Position numbers and translations under genes: made by a program. From Microbacterium timonense (GTDB lineage Bacteria; Actinomycetota; Actinomycetes; Actinomycetales; Microbacteriaceae): a stretch of 64,000 bases of DNA. Where the stretch lies: positions 186,001 through 250,000 of the forward strand of contig NZ_OLMV01000001.1 in assembly GCF_900292075.1 (NCBI RefSeq). The letters run 5' to 3'. Each line of letters begins with the position of its first letter. Positions within the stretch are counted from its first letter, which is position 1. The notes beneath the pieces are model-generated. The model was not told the DNA's origin. It worked only from the letters and a program-made list of their open reading frames with translations, and ran no database searches. Below, in pieces: positions 40,812 through 52,550 of this stretch.

Positions 40812-43778
40812 GTGCCCATCGTCCCTGTCGCCCTGCCCGGAAACATGCCCGGAAACGCCTTCGGTGGCACCAGCGGAAAGCTCAGCGTCCGCGGTGCCCG
40901 CGTGCACAACCTGAAGGACGTCGACCTCGACATCCCTCGGGATTCGCTCGTGGTCTTCACCGGTCTGTCCGGCTCCGGCAAGTCGAGTCTCGCCTTCGAC
41001 ACGATCTTCGCCGAGGGGCAGCGCCGGTACGTCGAGTCGTTGAGCGCGTATGCGCGCCAGTTCCTCGGGCAGGTGGATCGACCCGACGTCGACTTCATCG
41101 AGGGGCTCAGCCCCGCCGTGTCCATCGACCAGAAGTCGACGAACCGCAACCCCCGGTCGACGGTCGGCACCATCACCGAGATCCACGACTACATGCGACT
41201 GCTGTGGGCGCGCATCGGGGTGCCGCACTGTCCCGAGTGCGGGGAGGTCATCCAGCGGCAGACGGTGCAGCAGATCGCCGACCAGCTCGTCGAGCTTCCT
41301 GAGCGCACCCGCTATCAGATCGTCGCGCCGGTGGTCACCCAGAAGAAGGGCGAGTTCGTCGACCTCTTCAAAGAGCTCGGGGCGAAGGGGTACGCACGCG
41401 CCATCGTGGACGGCGAGCTGATCCAGCTGGCTGAGCCGCCGGCGCTGAAGAAGAGCTACAAGCACGACATCGCCGTCGTGGTCGACCGACTCGTGGCGGG
41501 CCCGGGCATCCTCGATCGCGTCACCGACTCGGTCGAGACGGCGCTGTCGCTTGCCGGTGGGGTCATGCAGGTCAACTTCGTCGACGAGGAGGGCGACGCC
41601 GCCTGGCAGTCGTTCTCCGAGAAGCTGGCCTGTCCCAACGGCCACCCGCTGCAGCTGACCGAGATCGAGCCGCGGACGTTCTCGTTCAACGCGCCCTTCG
41701 GTGCGTGCCCCGCGTGCTCGGGTCTGGGCACGCGCATGTCGGTGGACGTCGAGCTCATGCTCGGCGATGAGGAGCTCTCGATCCGCGAGGGTGTGCTGAT
41801 CCCGTGGACGACGCAGGGCAAGGGCCTCTTCCAGTACTACGAGCGCCTGCTCGAGGGTTTGGCGAGCGATCTGGGCTTCTCGCTCGACACGCCCTGGAAG
41901 AAGCTCCCCGCATCGGTGCGCGAAGCCGTGCTGCGGGGCGAGAACTACAAGGTCACGGTGCGGTGGAAGAACCGGTACGGCCGTGAGATGCGCTACTCGT
42001 CCGGTTTCGAGGGCGTCGTGCCGTACATCGAACGGCAGTACACGCAGGCCGAGTCCGACACGCAGCGGCAGCGCTGGGCGGAGTACCTCCGCGAGGTGCC
42101 GTGCCCGGTGTGCGACGGTGACCGGCTCAAGCCCGAGGTGCTCGCGGTGCTCGTGCACGGTCACTCGATCGCGGATGCCTCGCGGCTGAGCCTCGGCGAG
42201 GCGCGCGAGTACTTCGCCAAGCTGACCCTCACCGAGCGCGAGGCGACCATCGCGGCCCAGGTGCTGCGCGAGATCCGGCTGCGACTGGACTTCCTGATCC
42301 GCGTCGGCCTGGACTATCTCAGCCTCAGCCGCGCGGCGGCGACGCTCTCGGGCGGTGAGGCGCAGCGCATCCGGCTGGCGACGCAGATCGGTTCGGGGCT
42401 GACCGGAGTGCTCTACGTTCTCGACGAGCCGTCGATCGGCCTGCACCAGCGCGACAACCGCCGGCTCATCGAGACGCTCGTCGCACTGCGCGACCTCGGC
42501 AACACCCTCATCGTCGTCGAGCACGACGAAGAGACGATCCACGCGGCCGACTGGGTGGTCGACATCGGCCCCGGTGCGGGGGTGAACGGGGGAGAGGTCG
42601 TGCACTCCGGCCCGATCGCCGAGCTGCTGGCCGATCGCGACTCGATCACGGGCGACTACCTGTCGGGCAGGCGCAGCATCGCGACCCCCAAGAAGCGACG
42701 CAAGATCGACAAGAAGCGTCAGGTCACCGTCGTCGGGGCGCGCGAGAACAACCTCAAGAACGTGACGGTCGACTTCCCGCTCGGCGTGCTGACCTCGGTC
42801 ACCGGCGTCAGCGGTTCGGGGAAGTCGTCGCTGGTCAACGGCATCCTCTACCAGGTCCTCGCGACGCGCCTCAATGGTGCGCGCCGGGTCGCCGGCAAGC
42901 ACACCCGGGTGACGGGACTGGAGAACCTCGACAAGGTGGTGCACGTCGACCAGGCGCCGATCGGCCGGACCCCGCGCTCCAACCCGGCGACCTACACCGG
43001 GGTCTTCGACCGCATCCGCACCCTGTTCAGCGAGACGCCCGAGGCGAAGGTCCGCGGCTATCAGCCCGGCCGGTTCAGCTTCAACGTGAAGGGCGGCCGG
43101 TGTGAGGCGTGCTCGGGTGACGGCACGATCAAGATCGAGATGAACTTCCTGCCCGACGTCTACGTCGACTGCGAGGTGTGCCACGGCAAGCGGTACAACC
43201 GCGACACGCTGGCCGTGCACTACAAGGGCAAGAACATCGCCGAGGTGCTCGAGATGCCGATCGCCGAGGCGGCAGAGTTCTTCGAGCCCATCCAGGCGAT
43301 CCACCGCTACCTCAAGACGCTCGTCGACGTCGGTCTCGGCTACGTGCGCCTCGGACAGTCCGCCACGACGCTGTCGGGCGGTGAGGCGCAGCGCGTCAAG
43401 CTCGCGACAGAGCTGCAGCGGCGCACCAACGGTCGCTCGATCTACGTGCTCGACGAGCCGACCACGGGGCTCCACTTCGAGGACGTGCGCAAACTCCTCG
43501 AAGTGCTGAACGGGCTCGTCGACAAGGGCAACACGGTCATCGTCATCGAGCACAACCTCGACGTGATCAAGTCGTCCGACTGGGTCATCGACCTCGGGCC
43601 CGAGGGCGGCGCGGGCGGTGGCCAGGTCATCGCGACGGGTACGCCCGAGCAGGTCGCGCGGGTCGAAGGCAGCCACACCGGCGCCTTCCTGGCCGAAGTG
43701 CTCGGACTGCGTGCCCCCACGCACGCCGGAGCGGCTCTCACCGACGCCGAGCCGGTCGAAGTCCGCAAGGCCGGCTGA
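40812..43778 (+). CDS. uvrA: Excinuclease ABC subunit A
   Basis: Damage-recognition ATPase of nucleotide excision repair. The 988 aa protein has two ABC halves: Walker A GLSGSGKS at 51-58 with signature LSGGEAQR near 515, and GVSGSGKS near 674 with a second LSGGEAQR near 855. Zinc modules are visible as CPNGHP...CPACSGLG and [11 protein letters not shown]...DCEVCHG, both intact. The N-terminus is about 22 residues longer than in most relatives; GTG at 40812 is nevertheless favoured by the leaderless box, with no later start carrying a signal. Followed by uvrC after 5 bp. Confidence 0.98.
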   Translation: MPIVPVALPGNMPGNAFGGTSGKLSVRGARVHNLKDVDLDIPRDSLVVFTGLSGSGKSSLAFDTIFAEGQRRYVESLSAYARQFLGQVDRPDVDFIEGLSPAVSIDQKSTNRNPRSTVGTITEIHDYMRLLWARIGVPHCPECGEVIQRQTVQQIADQLVELPERTRYQIVAPVVTQKKGEFVDLFKELGAKGYARAIVDGELIQLAEPPALKKSYKHDIAVVVDRLVAGPGILDRVTDSVETALSLAGGVMQVNFVDEEGDAAWQSFSEKLACPNGHPLQLTEIEPRTFSFNAPFGACPACSGLGTRMSVDVELMLGDEELSIREGVLIPWTTQGKGLFQYYERLLEGLASDLGFSLDTPWKKLPASVREAVLRGENYKVTVRWKNRYGREMRYSSGFEGVVPYIERQYTQAESDTQRQRWAEYLREVPCPVCDGDRLKPEVLAVLVHGHSIADASRLSLGEAREYFAKLTLTEREATIAAQVLREIRLRLDFLIRVGLDYLSLSRAAATLSGGEAQRIRLATQIGSGLTGVLYVLDEPSIGLHQRDNRRLIETLVALRDLGNTLIVVEHDEETIHAADWVVDIGPGAGVNGGEVVHSGPIAELLADRDSITGDYLSGRRSIATPKKRRKIDKKRQVTVVGARENNLKNVTVDFPLGVLTSVTGVSGSGKSSLVNGILYQVLATRLNGARRVAGKHTRVTGLENLDKVVHVDQAPIGRTPRSNPATYTGVFDRIRTLFSETPEAKVRGYQPGRFSFNVKGGRCEACSGDGTIKIEMNFLPDVYVDCEVCHGKRYNRDTLAVHYKGKNIAEVLEMPIAEAAEFFEPIQAIHRYLKTLVDVGLGYVRLGQSATTLSGGEAQRVKLATELQRRTNGRSIYVLDEPTTGLHFEDVRKLLEVLNGLVDKGNTVIVIEHNLDVIKSSDWVIDLGPEGGAGGGQVIATGTPEQVARVEGSHTGAFLAEVLGLRAPTHAGAALTDAEPVEVRKAG

Positions 43779-43783
43779 GCCGC

Positions 43784-45787
43784 ATGGCACGCTCCGCTCC
43801 GACTGTCCCGTACAAGCCGAAGCCGGGTGAGATCCCCACCAACCCGGGGGTCTACCGCTTCCGCGACGCGGATGGCCGCGTCCTGTACGTGGGCAAGGCG
43901 AAGAACCTGCGTGCCCGCCTGTCCAACTACTTCGCGCCGCTGCACACGCTGCACGAGCGCACGCGTCGCATGGTGACGACGGCGGCATCGGTGGAATGGA
44001 CCGTCGTCGCCACGGACGTCGACTCGCTGCAGCTCGAGTACCAGTGGATCAAGGAGTTCGACCCGCCGTTCAACGTCCGCTACAAGGACGACAAGTCCTA
44101 CCCGTACATGGCGATCACGCTCGCCGACGAGGCGCCGCGCGTGATCGTGACGCGCAACCGCCGGATCCCCGGGGCGAAGTACTTCGGACCGTATCCGAAG
44201 GTGTGGGCGGTCCACGACACCATCGACCTGATGATCAAGGTGTTCCCTATCCGCACCTGCAGCGACTCCTCGTACAAGAAGGCGATGGCGACGGGAAGGC
44301 CGTGCTTTCCGGGACAAATCGGGCGCTGCGGCGGCCCGTGCTCGATGAAGGTCACCATCGAGGAGCACCGCGCGATCGTCGAGGACTTCATGGCCTTCAT
44401 GTCAGGCGGTGACCAGCGCTTCACCAAAGCACTGACGGCGCGCATGCGCGAGGCCTCGGCGGCGATGGACTACGAGGCGGCGGCCGTCTACCGCGACAAG
44501 CTCCAGTCGATCGACGCGGTGCTCAACAAGAGCGCGCTGGTGCTCGCCGCCGACACCGACGCCGACCTGTTCGGGATCGCCGAGGACGAACTCGCGGCCG
44601 CCGTCCAGCACTTCGTCATCCGCGGCGGCCGTGTGCGCGGCGTGCGTGCCACGACGATCGAGAAGGAGATCGACATCTCCGGCGGCGACCTCGTCGACCA
44701 GGTGCTGCAGCGCACGTACGGGAATGCGGCCGGTGCCGACATCCCGCGCCAGGTGCTGGTGCCGTCGCTCCCGGAGGATGCCGCCGATCTCGAGGAGTGG
44801 CTGCGCGGACGCCGCGGCAAGTCCGTCACGATCCAGGTGGCCCAGCGCGGCCGCAAGGCAGACCTCATGCGCACGGCGACCCTCAACGCCCAGCAGGCGC
44901 TCATGCTGCACAAGACGCGGCGCACCAGCGACTACGTCGCACGGACGCAGGCGCTCACCGACCTTCAGGAGGCGCTCGACCTCGCCGAGGCGCCGCTGCG
45001 CATCGAGTGCTTCGACGTGTCGCACCTGAGTGGAACGAACGTCGTCGCCTCCATGGTGGTCTTCGAGGACGGGCTGCCCCGCAAGGATCAGTACCGCTCC
45101 TTCGGCGTGGCCGAGACCACCGACGACACCGACTCGCTCTACCAGGTGCTGACGCGGCGCCTGGCGTACCTCGACCGGCCGGAAGAGCAGGACGAGCCCA
45201 CGTCGATCGCTCCTGCCTCGGGCGGAGGCGACGGGACCTCTCGCTCGGGCGGCGATTCGGAGGAGGCCCCGGTCGTCACCACGCGCAAGCGGCCGCGGTT
45301 CGCCTACCGGCCGCAGCTGCTGGTCGTGGACGGCGGCAAGCCGCAGGTGGAGGCGGCCGCGCGTGCCCTGCGCGATGCCGGGCACGAGGAGATCGCGCTG
45401 TGCGGCATCGCCAAGCGGCTGGAAGAGGTGTGGCTTCCTGGGGAGGAGTACCCCGTGATCCTGCCACGCACATCCGAGGCGCTGTACCTGCTGCAGCGGC
45501 TGCGCGACGAGGCGCACCGGTTCGCGATCACGCATCAGCGTCGTCGCCGTCGGCGTGACATCCAGAGCGTGCTCGCCGAGGTGCCCGGCCTGGGCGAGGC
45601 TCGCATCAAGGCGCTGCTGCGGCATTTCGGGTCGGTGTCGGCACTGAAGAAGGCCACGCTGGACGAGATCGAGCAGCTCCCCGGCGTCGGCCCGAAGCTG
45701 GCCGCCGCCATCCACGCGCACCTGGCGCAGACACCGCAGGGCGAGAGCGCTTCCCCGCGCGAGCAGGCCGTCGCCTCGAGTGGGTAG
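43784..45787 (+). CDS. uvrC: Excinuclease ABC subunit C
   Basis: Endonuclease that makes both cuts in nucleotide excision repair. The 667 aa protein starts with a GIY-YIG domain ([25 protein letters not shown]), then a Cys-containing middle part ([13 protein letters not shown]), a UVR motif ([17 protein letters not shown]), the RNase H-like C-terminal nuclease ([24 protein letters not shown]) and two helix-hairpin-helix motifs ([24 protein letters not shown]). Forms the uvrA-uvrC-rapZ-whiA run, normal for actinobacteria. Confidence 0.98.
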   Translation: MARSAPTVPYKPKPGEIPTNPGVYRFRDADGRVLYVGKAKNLRARLSNYFAPLHTLHERTRRMVTTAASVEWTVVATDVDSLQLEYQWIKEFDPPFNVRYKDDKSYPYMAITLADEAPRVIVTRNRRIPGAKYFGPYPKVWAVHDTIDLMIKVFPIRTCSDSSYKKAMATGRPCFPGQIGRCGGPCSMKVTIEEHRAIVEDFMAFMSGGDQRFTKALTARMREASAAMDYEAAAVYRDKLQSIDAVLNKSALVLAADTDADLFGIAEDELAAAVQHFVIRGGRVRGVRATTIEKEIDISGGDLVDQVLQRTYGNAAGADIPRQVLVPSLPEDAADLEEWLRGRRGKSVTIQVAQRGRKADLMRTATLNAQQALMLHKTRRTSDYVARTQALTDLQEALDLAEAPLRIECFDVSHLSGTNVVASMVVFEDGLPRKDQYRSFGVAETTDDTDSLYQVLTRRLAYLDRPEEQDEPTSIAPASGGGDGTSRSGGDSEEAPVVTTRKRPRFAYRPQLLVVDGGKPQVEAAARALRDAGHEEIALCGIAKRLEEVWLPGEEYPVILPRTSEALYLLQRLRDEAHRFAITHQRRRRRRDIQSVLAEVPGLGEARIKALLRHFGSVSALKKATLDEIEQLPGVGPKLAAAIHAHLAQTPQGESASPREQAVASSG

Positions 45788-45790
45788 GCT
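45785..45790 (+). promoter_or_regulatory. -10-like box before rapZ
   Basis: TAGGCT spanning the uvrC stop region, 19 bp before the rapZ ATG, suggesting an extra promoter. Confidence 0.35.
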
Positions 45791-45809
45791 GGGCTCGACG
45801 GGGGTGGTC

Positions 45810-46688
45810 ATGAGCGAGGCGTCGCGGCACGTCGGTGAGGTGCTGATCGTCACGGGCATGTCGGGCGCCGGGCGATCGACGGCGGCCAACGCGTTGGAGG
45901 ACCTCGGCTGGTACGTCGTCGACAATCTGCCGCCGCAGATGCTCAAGCCCCTCCTGGACCTCACGGAGCTCGCGGGGGGAGTGCTGCCCCGCGTCGCCGT
46001 CGTCGTGGACGTGCGTGGGCGGGACCTCTTCTCGGACCTGCCGGACGCGATGCGCGCGCTCCGGGAGCGACGGCAGATCCGGGTGATGTTCCTGGATGCC
46101 TCCGACGATGTGCTCGTCCGGCGGTTCGAGGCGGTCCGGCGGCCGCACCCCCTGCAGGGCGACGGAACGATCCTCGACGGCATCCGTCGCGAACGTGCAC
46201 GGCTGGCGGCCGTCCGAGAAGGCGCGGACGTCATCATCGACACGTCGACCTACAACATCCACCAGCTCGCCACGAAGATCGCGGATCTGTTCACCGAGGA
46301 GGGCGCAGCGCGGCACACCGTGACGCTGCAGAGCTTCGGCTTCAAGTACGGGCTTCCCCCCGACGCCGACATCGTCGCCGACATGCGGTTCCTGCCGAAC
46401 CCGTTCTGGGACGAGCGGCTGCGGCCGTTCACGGGCGAGGACGCCGAAGTGCGCGACTACGTCCTCGCCCAGGAGGGGGCACGCGAGTTCCTGGAGGCGT
46501 ACAGCCAGGCCTTGCGTCCCGTCCTGGAGGGCTATCAACGGGAGAACAAGAGCCATTCCGTGATCGCGGTGGGATGCACCGGCGGCAAGCACCGTTCGGT
46601 CGTCATGGTCCGAGAGCTCGCCGAGCGCCTGGCATCCGTTCCCGGCGTGGCCGTCCGGATCGCCGATCGCGATCTGGGACGGGAGTGA
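45810..46688 (+). CDS. rapZ: RNase adapter/nucleotide-binding protein RapZ
   Basis: 292 aa. N-terminal kinase-like domain with Walker A GMSGAGRS (16-23), where the usual lysine is arginine, a change seen in other actinobacterial members. [17 protein letters not shown] follows. The C-terminal domain ends with the family motif [13 protein letters not shown] near residue 255. In E. coli RapZ steers GlmY/GlmZ RNAs; in Gram-positives its role is less clear. ATG at 45810 is preferred to upstream GTGs; GGGGGTGG precedes it. whiA follows after 64 bp. Confidence 0.95.
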   Translation: MSEASRHVGEVLIVTGMSGAGRSTAANALEDLGWYVVDNLPPQMLKPLLDLTELAGGVLPRVAVVVDVRGRDLFSDLPDAMRALRERRQIRVMFLDASDDVLVRRFEAVRRPHPLQGDGTILDGIRRERARLAAVREGADVIIDTSTYNIHQLATKIADLFTEEGAARHTVTLQSFGFKYGLPPDADIVADMRFLPNPFWDERLRPFTGEDAEVRDYVLAQEGAREFLEAYSQALRPVLEGYQRENKSHSVIAVGCTGGKHRSVVMVRELAERLASVPGVAVRIADRDLGRE

Positions 46689-46711
46689 GGAGTGGGCGCC
46701 GGGCGGCCGGG

Positions 46712-46717
46712 TAGGCT
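46712..46717 (+). promoter_or_regulatory. Candidate -10 box of whiA
   Basis: TAGGCT, 35 bp before the whiA GTG. Confidence 0.45.
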
Positions 46718-46752
46718 TGACGGTCGTTCCCGGAAGAGCCCGAAGGAGACCC

Positions 46753-47730
46753 GTGTCGCTGACCGCTGACGTGAAGGCCGAGCTGATCACTGTGCGCGAC
46801 CCGCGCCCGACGGCCCGGGTCGCCGAGCTCACGTCGCTCCTGCGCTTCTCGGGAGGCCTGCACTCGATCGCCAACCGCGTCGCGGTGGAGGCGGAGCTCG
46901 ACTCCGACGTCCTCGCCCGCAGGACGGCCCGCGACCTCGTGGAGCTCTACGGCGTGCGACCGGAGCTCGTGCACGTGCAGGGCTCGGGCGGGCGCACCGG
47001 CAGCCATTACGCCGTGCGGGTGATCGAAGGCGGCGAGACGCTCGCGCGCCAGACGGGTCTGCTCGATCAGCGCCGGCGCCCGGTGCGCGGCCTTCCCAAC
47101 AAGCTCACGACCGGCTCTCGCGGCGACCTCGCCGCCATCTGGCGCGGCGCGTTCCTCGCCGCGGGCACTCTCACCGATCCGGGGCGCTCGGCCGCCCTCG
47201 AGATCACGTGCCCGTCGTCGGAGGCGGCGATGGCGCTCGTCGGCGCCGCGCACCGGCTCGGCATCGCCGGCAAGGCACGCGAGGTACGCGGGATCCCGCG
47301 CGTGGTGGTCCGCGAGGGCGAGGCGATCCGTGCCGCCCTGGCGGCGATGGGCGCGGTCCGCGCCGCCTCGGACTGGGACCAGATGCGCCAGCGCCGCGAG
47401 GTGCGCGCCGGCGTGAACCGCCTGGTGAACTTCGACGACGCCAACCTCCGCCGGTCGGCGCAGGCCGCCGTCGCCGCCTGCGCGCGCGTCGAGCGGGCCC
47501 TCGAGATCCTGGGCGACGAGGTTCCCGAGCACCTCCGTCAGGCAGGTGACCTGCGCCTGGCGCATCGCGACGCGAGCCTGGACGAGCTCGGCCACCACGC
47601 CGATCCGCCCCTGACGAAGGATGCCGTCGCCGGCCGCATCCGCCGGCTGCTGGCGATGGCCGACAAGAAGGCCGAGGCCGAGGGCATCCCCGGCACCGAC
47701 GCAGCCGTGCCCGCCGGCATCGAGGACTGA
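46753..47730 (+). CDS. whiA: WhiA DNA-binding regulator
   Basis: 325 aa protein of the WhiA family: a degenerate LAGLIDADG homing-endonuclease fold (residues about 20-200, for example [21 protein letters not shown] and [24 protein letters not shown]) plus a C-terminal helix-turn-helix ([17 protein letters not shown], then [20 protein letters not shown]). In Streptomyces it controls sporulation genes; in non-sporulating relatives it affects division and chromosome segregation. GTG at 46753 has an AAGGAG ribosome site. Confidence 0.96.
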   Translation: MSLTADVKAELITVRDPRPTARVAELTSLLRFSGGLHSIANRVAVEAELDSDVLARRTARDLVELYGVRPELVHVQGSGGRTGSHYAVRVIEGGETLARQTGLLDQRRRPVRGLPNKLTTGSRGDLAAIWRGAFLAAGTLTDPGRSAALEITCPSSEAAMALVGAAHRLGIAGKAREVRGIPRVVVREGEAIRAALAAMGAVRAASDWDQMRQRREVRAGVNRLVNFDDANLRRSAQAAVAACARVERALEILGDEVPEHLRQAGDLRLAHRDASLDELGHHADPPLTKDAVAGRIRRLLAMADKKAEAEGIPGTDAAVPAGIED

Positions 47731-47780
47731 CCGCCCAAGCATCCGGTTCCCGAGCCTCTTCTCCCGCGAGACTCATCGGG

Positions 47781-47816
47781 GCGCCGAGACTCCATGCGAG
47801 CGTCGAGTCTCGGCGC
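47781..47816 (+). terminator. Hairpin after whiA
   Basis: Perfect 12-bp stem (47781-47792 with 47805-47816) and a 12-nt loop, 50 bp after the whiA stop. A further TCATC/GATGA pair (47773-47777 with 47820-47824) extends it across an internal loop. Likely terminator. Confidence 0.65.
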
Positions 47817-47829
47817 TCGGATGAAGTCC

Positions 47830-47885
47830 GGGGTGGTGCGGGGGGGGCGGGGGGGTCGGGGAGGAGCGGGGGACGAGCGCGGGGG
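47830..47885 (+). other. G-rich tract with six G-runs, possible quadruplex
   Basis: Runs of 4, 8, 7, 4, 5 and 5 G on the plus strand (47830-47833, 47840-47847, 47849-47855, 47858-47861, 47868-47872, 47881-47885), between the whiA hairpin and the sodA promoter. Confidence 0.6.
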
Positions 47886-47942
47886 CGTCCTTCCACACGT
47901 CATAACGGGAAGCAACCCCGGTGCGCCAGCGTTGCCGCTCAG

Positions 47943-47948
47943 TAGGAT
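47943..47948 (+). promoter_or_regulatory. Candidate -10 box of sodA
   Basis: TAGGAT, 58 bp before the sodA ATG, so the mRNA has a leader of about 50 nt. Confidence 0.5.
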
Positions 47949-48006
47949 GAGAACGTCACCCTCGCTGCGCCGGGGATTCGGCGCGCGCCGACAGGAAGAA
48001 GAGAAC

Positions 48007-48633
48007 ATGGCGAAGTACACCTTGCCCGACCTCCCTTACGACTACGCCGCGCTGGAGCCGCACATCAGCGGCAAGATCATGGAGCTGCATCACAGCAAGC
48101 ACCACCAGGCGTACGTCACCGGTGCCAACACCGCGCTGGAGCAGCTCGCCGAGGCCCGCGAGACCGGCAACCTGGCGAACGTCAACAAGCTCGAGAAGGA
48201 CCTCGCGTTCAACCTCGGCGGCCACGTCAACCACTCGATCTTCTGGACCAACCTGTCGCCCGAGGGCGGCGGCGAGCCCGAGGGCGAGCTGCGTGCCGCG
48301 ATCGACGAGTTTTTCGGCGGCTTCGACAAGTTCCAGGCGCACTTCACCGCCGCGGCCACCGGCATCCAGGGCTCCGGCTGGGCCGTGCTCAGCTGGGACC
48401 CGATCGGCCAGCAGCTCATCATCCAGCAGCTGTTCGACCAGCAGAGCAACACCGCGCAGGGCACGGTGCCCATCTTCCAGCTGGACATGTGGGAGCACGC
48501 CTTCTACCTCGACTACCTCAACGTGAAGGCCGACTACGTCAAGGCGGTCTGGAACATCGCGAACTGGCAGAACGTGGCGCAGCGCCTCGACGCCGCCCGC
48601 CAGAAGACCTCGGGCCTGCTGGTACTGTCATAG
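48007..48633 (+). CDS. sodA: Superoxide dismutase (Mn or Mn/Fe type)
   Basis: Converts superoxide to O2 and H2O2. The 208 aa protein has metal ligand His in [11 protein letters not shown] (first His of the pair, residue 28), [10 protein letters not shown], and the closing [11 protein letters not shown] with ligand Asp and His. The GGH and the late Gln (LFDQQSN) favour manganese, but cambialistic use cannot be excluded. ATG at 48007 is preceded by GGAAGAAGAGA. Unlike in most actinobacteria, it sits between whiA and gap. A perfect palindrome terminator follows. Confidence 0.97.
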   Translation: MAKYTLPDLPYDYAALEPHISGKIMELHHSKHHQAYVTGANTALEQLAEARETGNLANVNKLEKDLAFNLGGHVNHSIFWTNLSPEGGGEPEGELRAAIDEFFGGFDKFQAHFTAAATGIQGSGWAVLSWDPIGQQLIIQQLFDQQSNTAQGTVPIFQLDMWEHAFYLDYLNVKADYVKAVWNIANWQNVAQRLDAARQKTSGLLVLS

Positions 48634-49746
<1,113 letters not shown>

Positions 49747-49753
49747 TCCCGCC

Positions 49754-50968
49754 ATGGCTCTGCGTACCCTCGACACCCTGGGTCCGCTGGCCGGCAAGCG
49801 CGTCATCGTCCGTGCTGACCTCAACGTCCCTCTGAAGGACGGGGTCATCACGGACGATGGCCGTGTGCGGGCCACGCTCCCCACGCTCAACGCCCTGATC
49901 AACCAGGGCGCCCGCGTCATCGTCTGCTCCCACCTGGGACGCCCCGACGGCGCGCCCGACCCGAAGTACAGCCTGGCGCCCGTGGCGCAGCGTCTCTCGG
50001 AGCTGCTCGGTAAGCCCGTCGCGTTCGCTCGGGACACCGTCGGCGAGTCGGCCCACGAGGCGGCCGCCGCGCTCGAGGACGGCGACGTCGCGATCATCGA
50101 GAACCTCCGGTTCCACCCGGGCGAGACCGCGAAGGACGACGCGACCCGTCGTGCCTTCGCCGAGGAGCTGGCGTCGCTCGGCGACGTGCTGGTCTCGGAT
50201 GGCTTCGGCGTCGTCCACCGCAAGCAGGCATCGGTCTACGACCTCGCGGAGATCCTGCCGTCGGCCGCCGGCTTCCTGATCGAGAAGGAGGTCGACGTCC
50301 TCGACCGCCTCACCGAGAACCCGCAGCGCCCGTACACCGTCGTCCTCGGCGGTTCGAAGGTGAGCGACAAGCTCGGCGTCATCGAGCATCTGCTTCCGCG
50401 CGTGGACCGCCTGCTCGTCGGCGGCGGGATGATGTTCACGTTCCTCGCGGCCGAGGGGTACCAGGTCGGCTCGAGCCTGTTGGAGCGCGACCAGCTCGAC
50501 ACCGTGAAGGGCTACATCGCGACGGCGAAGGAACGTGGCGTCGAGCTCGTGCTCCCCGTCGATGCGGTGGTAGCCGCATCCTTCTCGGCCGATGCCGAGC
50601 ACGTGGTGGCCCCGGCATCCGCCCTCGAAGACACCCCGTTCGGATCGTCGGGCCTCGGGCTGGACATCGGTCCCGAGACGGCGGCGATCTTCGCCGACAA
50701 GGTGCGCGACTCCCAGACGGTGTTCTGGAACGGGCCGATGGGCGTGTTCGAGATGGCGGCGTTCGCCGCCGGAACCAAGGCGGTCGCCCAGGCGCTCACC
50801 GAGGTGGACGGACTGTCGGTGGTCGGCGGGGGAGACTCCGCCGCGGCGGTCCGTCAGCTCGGATTCGCCGACGACGCGTTCGGTCACATCTCGACCGGCG
50901 GCGGCGCCAGCCTCGAATTCCTCGAGGGCAAGAAGCTTCCCGGACTGGAGGTCCTCGGATGGCAGTGA
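49754..50968 (+). CDS. pgk: Phosphoglycerate kinase
   Basis: Makes ATP from 1,3-bisphosphoglycerate. The 404 aa protein shows [41 protein letters not shown] and, near the C-terminus, [11 protein letters not shown] and [13 protein letters not shown], all family hallmarks. Note that SDGFGVVHR replaces the more usual NDAFGTAHR (Asn to Ser, Ala to Gly), a variant common in actinobacteria. It overlaps the tpiA start by 10 bp. Confidence 0.98.
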   Translation: MALRTLDTLGPLAGKRVIVRADLNVPLKDGVITDDGRVRATLPTLNALINQGARVIVCSHLGRPDGAPDPKYSLAPVAQRLSELLGKPVAFARDTVGESAHEAAAALEDGDVAIIENLRFHPGETAKDDATRRAFAEELASLGDVLVSDGFGVVHRKQASVYDLAEILPSAAGFLIEKEVDVLDRLTENPQRPYTVVLGGSKVSDKLGVIEHLLPRVDRLLVGGGMMFTFLAAEGYQVGSSLLERDQLDTVKGYIATAKERGVELVLPVDAVVAASFSADAEHVVAPASALEDTPFGSSGLGLDIGPETAAIFADKVRDSQTVFWNGPMGVFEMAAFAAGTKAVAQALTEVDGLSVVGGGDSAAAVRQLGFADDAFGHISTGGGASLEFLEGKKLPGLEVLGWQ

Positions 50969-51768
50969 CGACGGGACAGGCCCAGGGGCCGCGTCAGCCG
51001 CTCATCGCAGGCAACTGGAAGATGAACCTCGACCACCTTCAGGCGGTCGCGTTCGTGCAGAAGCTGCATTGGACGTTGAAGGATGCCAAGCACGAGGACG
51101 GCTCGGTCGAGGTGGCGGTGTTCCCGCCCTTCACGGATCTGCGCACCGTGCAGACGCTGCTCGACGCCGACAAGATCCCCTTCGCGCTGGGCGCGCAGGA
51201 CCTGTCGGTGCACGACTCGGGCGCATACACCGGGGAGATCTCCGGCGCGTTCCTGTCGAAGCTCGATGCGCGCTACGTCATCATCGGCCACTCGGAGCGT
51301 CGTCAGTACCACGCCGAGACCGACGAGGTCGTGGCCGCGAAGGTGAAGGCCGCGCTCAAGCACGGGCTGGTGCCGGTGATCTGCGTGGGTGAGACCAGCG
51401 AGGACCTGGAGAAGTTCGGTGCGAGCGCCGTCCCCGTGAGCCAGCTCGCGGCCGCACTGGACGGTGTGAAGGCGGATGCCGACATCGTCGTGGCCTACGA
51501 GCCGGTGTGGGCGATCGGCTCGGGTCAGGCGGCGACGCCCGAGCAGGCACAGGACGTGTGCGCGAAGCTCCGCGAGGTCATCGCCGAGAAGCTGGGACCG
51601 GATGCCGCGGCCCGCACCCGTGTCCTCTACGGGGGCTCCGTCAAGGCGGCCAACATCGCCAGCTTCATGCGGGAGCCCGACGTCGACGGCGCACTGGTGG
51701 GCGGAGCGAGCCTCGTCGTGGACGAGTTCGCGGCCATCATCCGGTACCAGAAGCACGTCGGAGTCTGA
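50959..51768 (+). CDS. tpiA: Triosephosphate isomerase
   Basis: Interconverts dihydroxyacetone phosphate and glyceraldehyde-3-phosphate. The 269 aa protein has the opening AGNWKMN (Asn, Lys), the catalytic His in IIGHSERR, catalytic Glu in AYEPVWAIG and the phosphate-binding LYGGSVK and GGASL. A short N-terminal extension ([11 protein letters not shown]) precedes the first strand. Last gene of the glycolytic operon. A REP-like palindrome follows at once. Confidence 0.98.
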   Translation: MAVTTGQAQGPRQPLIAGNWKMNLDHLQAVAFVQKLHWTLKDAKHEDGSVEVAVFPPFTDLRTVQTLLDADKIPFALGAQDLSVHDSGAYTGEISGAFLSKLDARYVIIGHSERRQYHAETDEVVAAKVKAALKHGLVPVICVGETSEDLEKFGASAVPVSQLAAALDGVKADADIVVAYEPVWAIGSGQAATPEQAQDVCAKLREVIAEKLGPDAAARTRVLYGGSVKAANIASFMREPDVDGALVGGASLVVDEFAAIIRYQKHVGV

Positions 51769-51769
51769 T

Positions 51770-51853
51770 CGCGTTTCGTCTCGTCGCTGCGCTCTCCTTC
51801 AAGTACCGGGCTGTGTTCGCGGTCGTTGAACGAGCGAAGCGAGACCAAACGCG
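51770..51853. repeat. REP-like imperfect palindrome after tpiA
   Basis: 84 bp with arms starting CGCGTTT and ending AAACGCG; the left arm reads CGCGTTTCGTCTCG and the right arm ends in CGAGACCAAACGCG. The motif GGTCGTTGAACGAGCGAAGC within it is, to my knowledge, a form of a palindrome that recurs in Microbacteriaceae genomes. Possibly the tpiA terminator. Confidence 0.65.
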
Positions 51854-51861
51854 GTAACCCG

Positions 51862-51867
51862 TATACT
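51862..51867 (+). promoter_or_regulatory. -10 box of secG-rbpA
   Basis: TATACT, 49 bp before the secG GTG; the closest match to the classical TATAAT in the window. Confidence 0.6.
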
Positions 51868-51916
51868 TGTCCCTTGTGCGATCGGCGAATGATCGCCGCG
51901 AAAGGCTTCTACGACT

Positions 51917-52165
51917 GTGCAGATCCTCGAGTTCGTCTTGCAGGTGCTCCTGGGCATCACCAGCCTCCTGCTGACCCTTCTCATCCTGCTCCACAAGGGG
52001 CGCGGCGGCGGCCTGTCCGACATGTTCGGCGGCGGCATGACCTCGGCGCTCGGTTCGTCCGGGCTGGCCGAGCGCAACCTCAACCGCTTCACCGTGGTCC
52101 TCGCGCTGGTCTGGTTCGCCTCGATCGTCGCGCTCGGCCTGATCACGAAGTTCCAGGCGCTCTGA
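51917..52165 (+). CDS. secG: Preprotein translocase subunit SecG
   Basis: Small SecYEG subunit, 82 aa. Two transmembrane helices (about residues 4-24 and 57-77) with the family loop LLHKGRGGGLSDMFGGGMTSALGSSGLAERNLNR between. GTG start at 51917; the ribosome site is weak. It follows tpiA, the common gram-positive order, and its stop overlaps the rbpA ATG (TGATG), so the two are cotranslated. Confidence 0.95.
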   Translation: MQILEFVLQVLLGITSLLLTLLILLHKGRGGGLSDMFGGGMTSALGSSGLAERNLNRFTVVLALVWFASIVALGLITKFQAL

Positions 52166-52521
52166 TGGCTACCGGAGGCAACGCGATCCGCGGCACCCGC
52201 GTCGGTGCCGGGCCCATGGGAGAGCAGGACCACGGCTTCCACGCCGAGCGCATCGCGATCTCGTACTGGGACGCACTCGGCAACGAGACGGTGCGGTACT
52301 TCGCCGCGGGCATCCCCGAGGAGGAGATCCCCGACATCATCGACTCGCCGCACTCGGGACTTCCGGCCGGGCGTGACAAGGAGAACCCGCCGGCGGTCGC
52401 GAAGACGGAGCCCTACAAGACCCACCTGGCCTACGTGAAGGAGCGTCGCACCGAGGAAGAGGCCGAGACCCTCCTCGAGGACGCCCTGCGTCAGCTGCGC
52501 GAGCGGCGCGGCCAGGAGTGA
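52165..52521 (+). CDS. rbpA: RNA polymerase-binding protein RbpA
   Basis: Actinobacterial RNA polymerase accessory protein that stabilises open complexes with the main sigma factors. 118 aa: N-terminal tail GGNAIRGTRVGAGPMGEQDHGFHAERI, core domain YWDALGNETVRYFAAGIPEEEIPDI, then the sigma-interacting C-terminal helix region (KTHLAYVKERRTEEEAETLLEDAL). The Cys pair seen in Streptomyces RbpA is absent. It can help tolerate rifampicin in some species. A strong terminator follows. Confidence 0.96.
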   Translation: MATGGNAIRGTRVGAGPMGEQDHGFHAERIAISYWDALGNETVRYFAAGIPEEEIPDIIDSPHSGLPAGRDKENPPAVAKTEPYKTHLAYVKERRTEEEAETLLEDALRQLRERRGQE

Positions 52522-52550
52522 CGAGCCGTCTCGCGACCTCGTGAGACGAG

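Noticed and set aside
40686-43988. 1100-codon open frame on the minus strand
   Set aside because: It lies opposite uvrA and uvrC and has only biased Asp/Val/Arg-rich composition, the usual shadow of a high-GC gene.
45810-46688. RapZ loss of function from Arg in Walker A
   Set aside because: The same Lys-to-Arg change occurs in other actinobacterial members I know, so it is not evidence of decay.
52165-52521. Frameshift suspected between secG and rbpA
   Set aside because: The TGATG overlap gives two complete, well-known proteins, so it is normal translational coupling.
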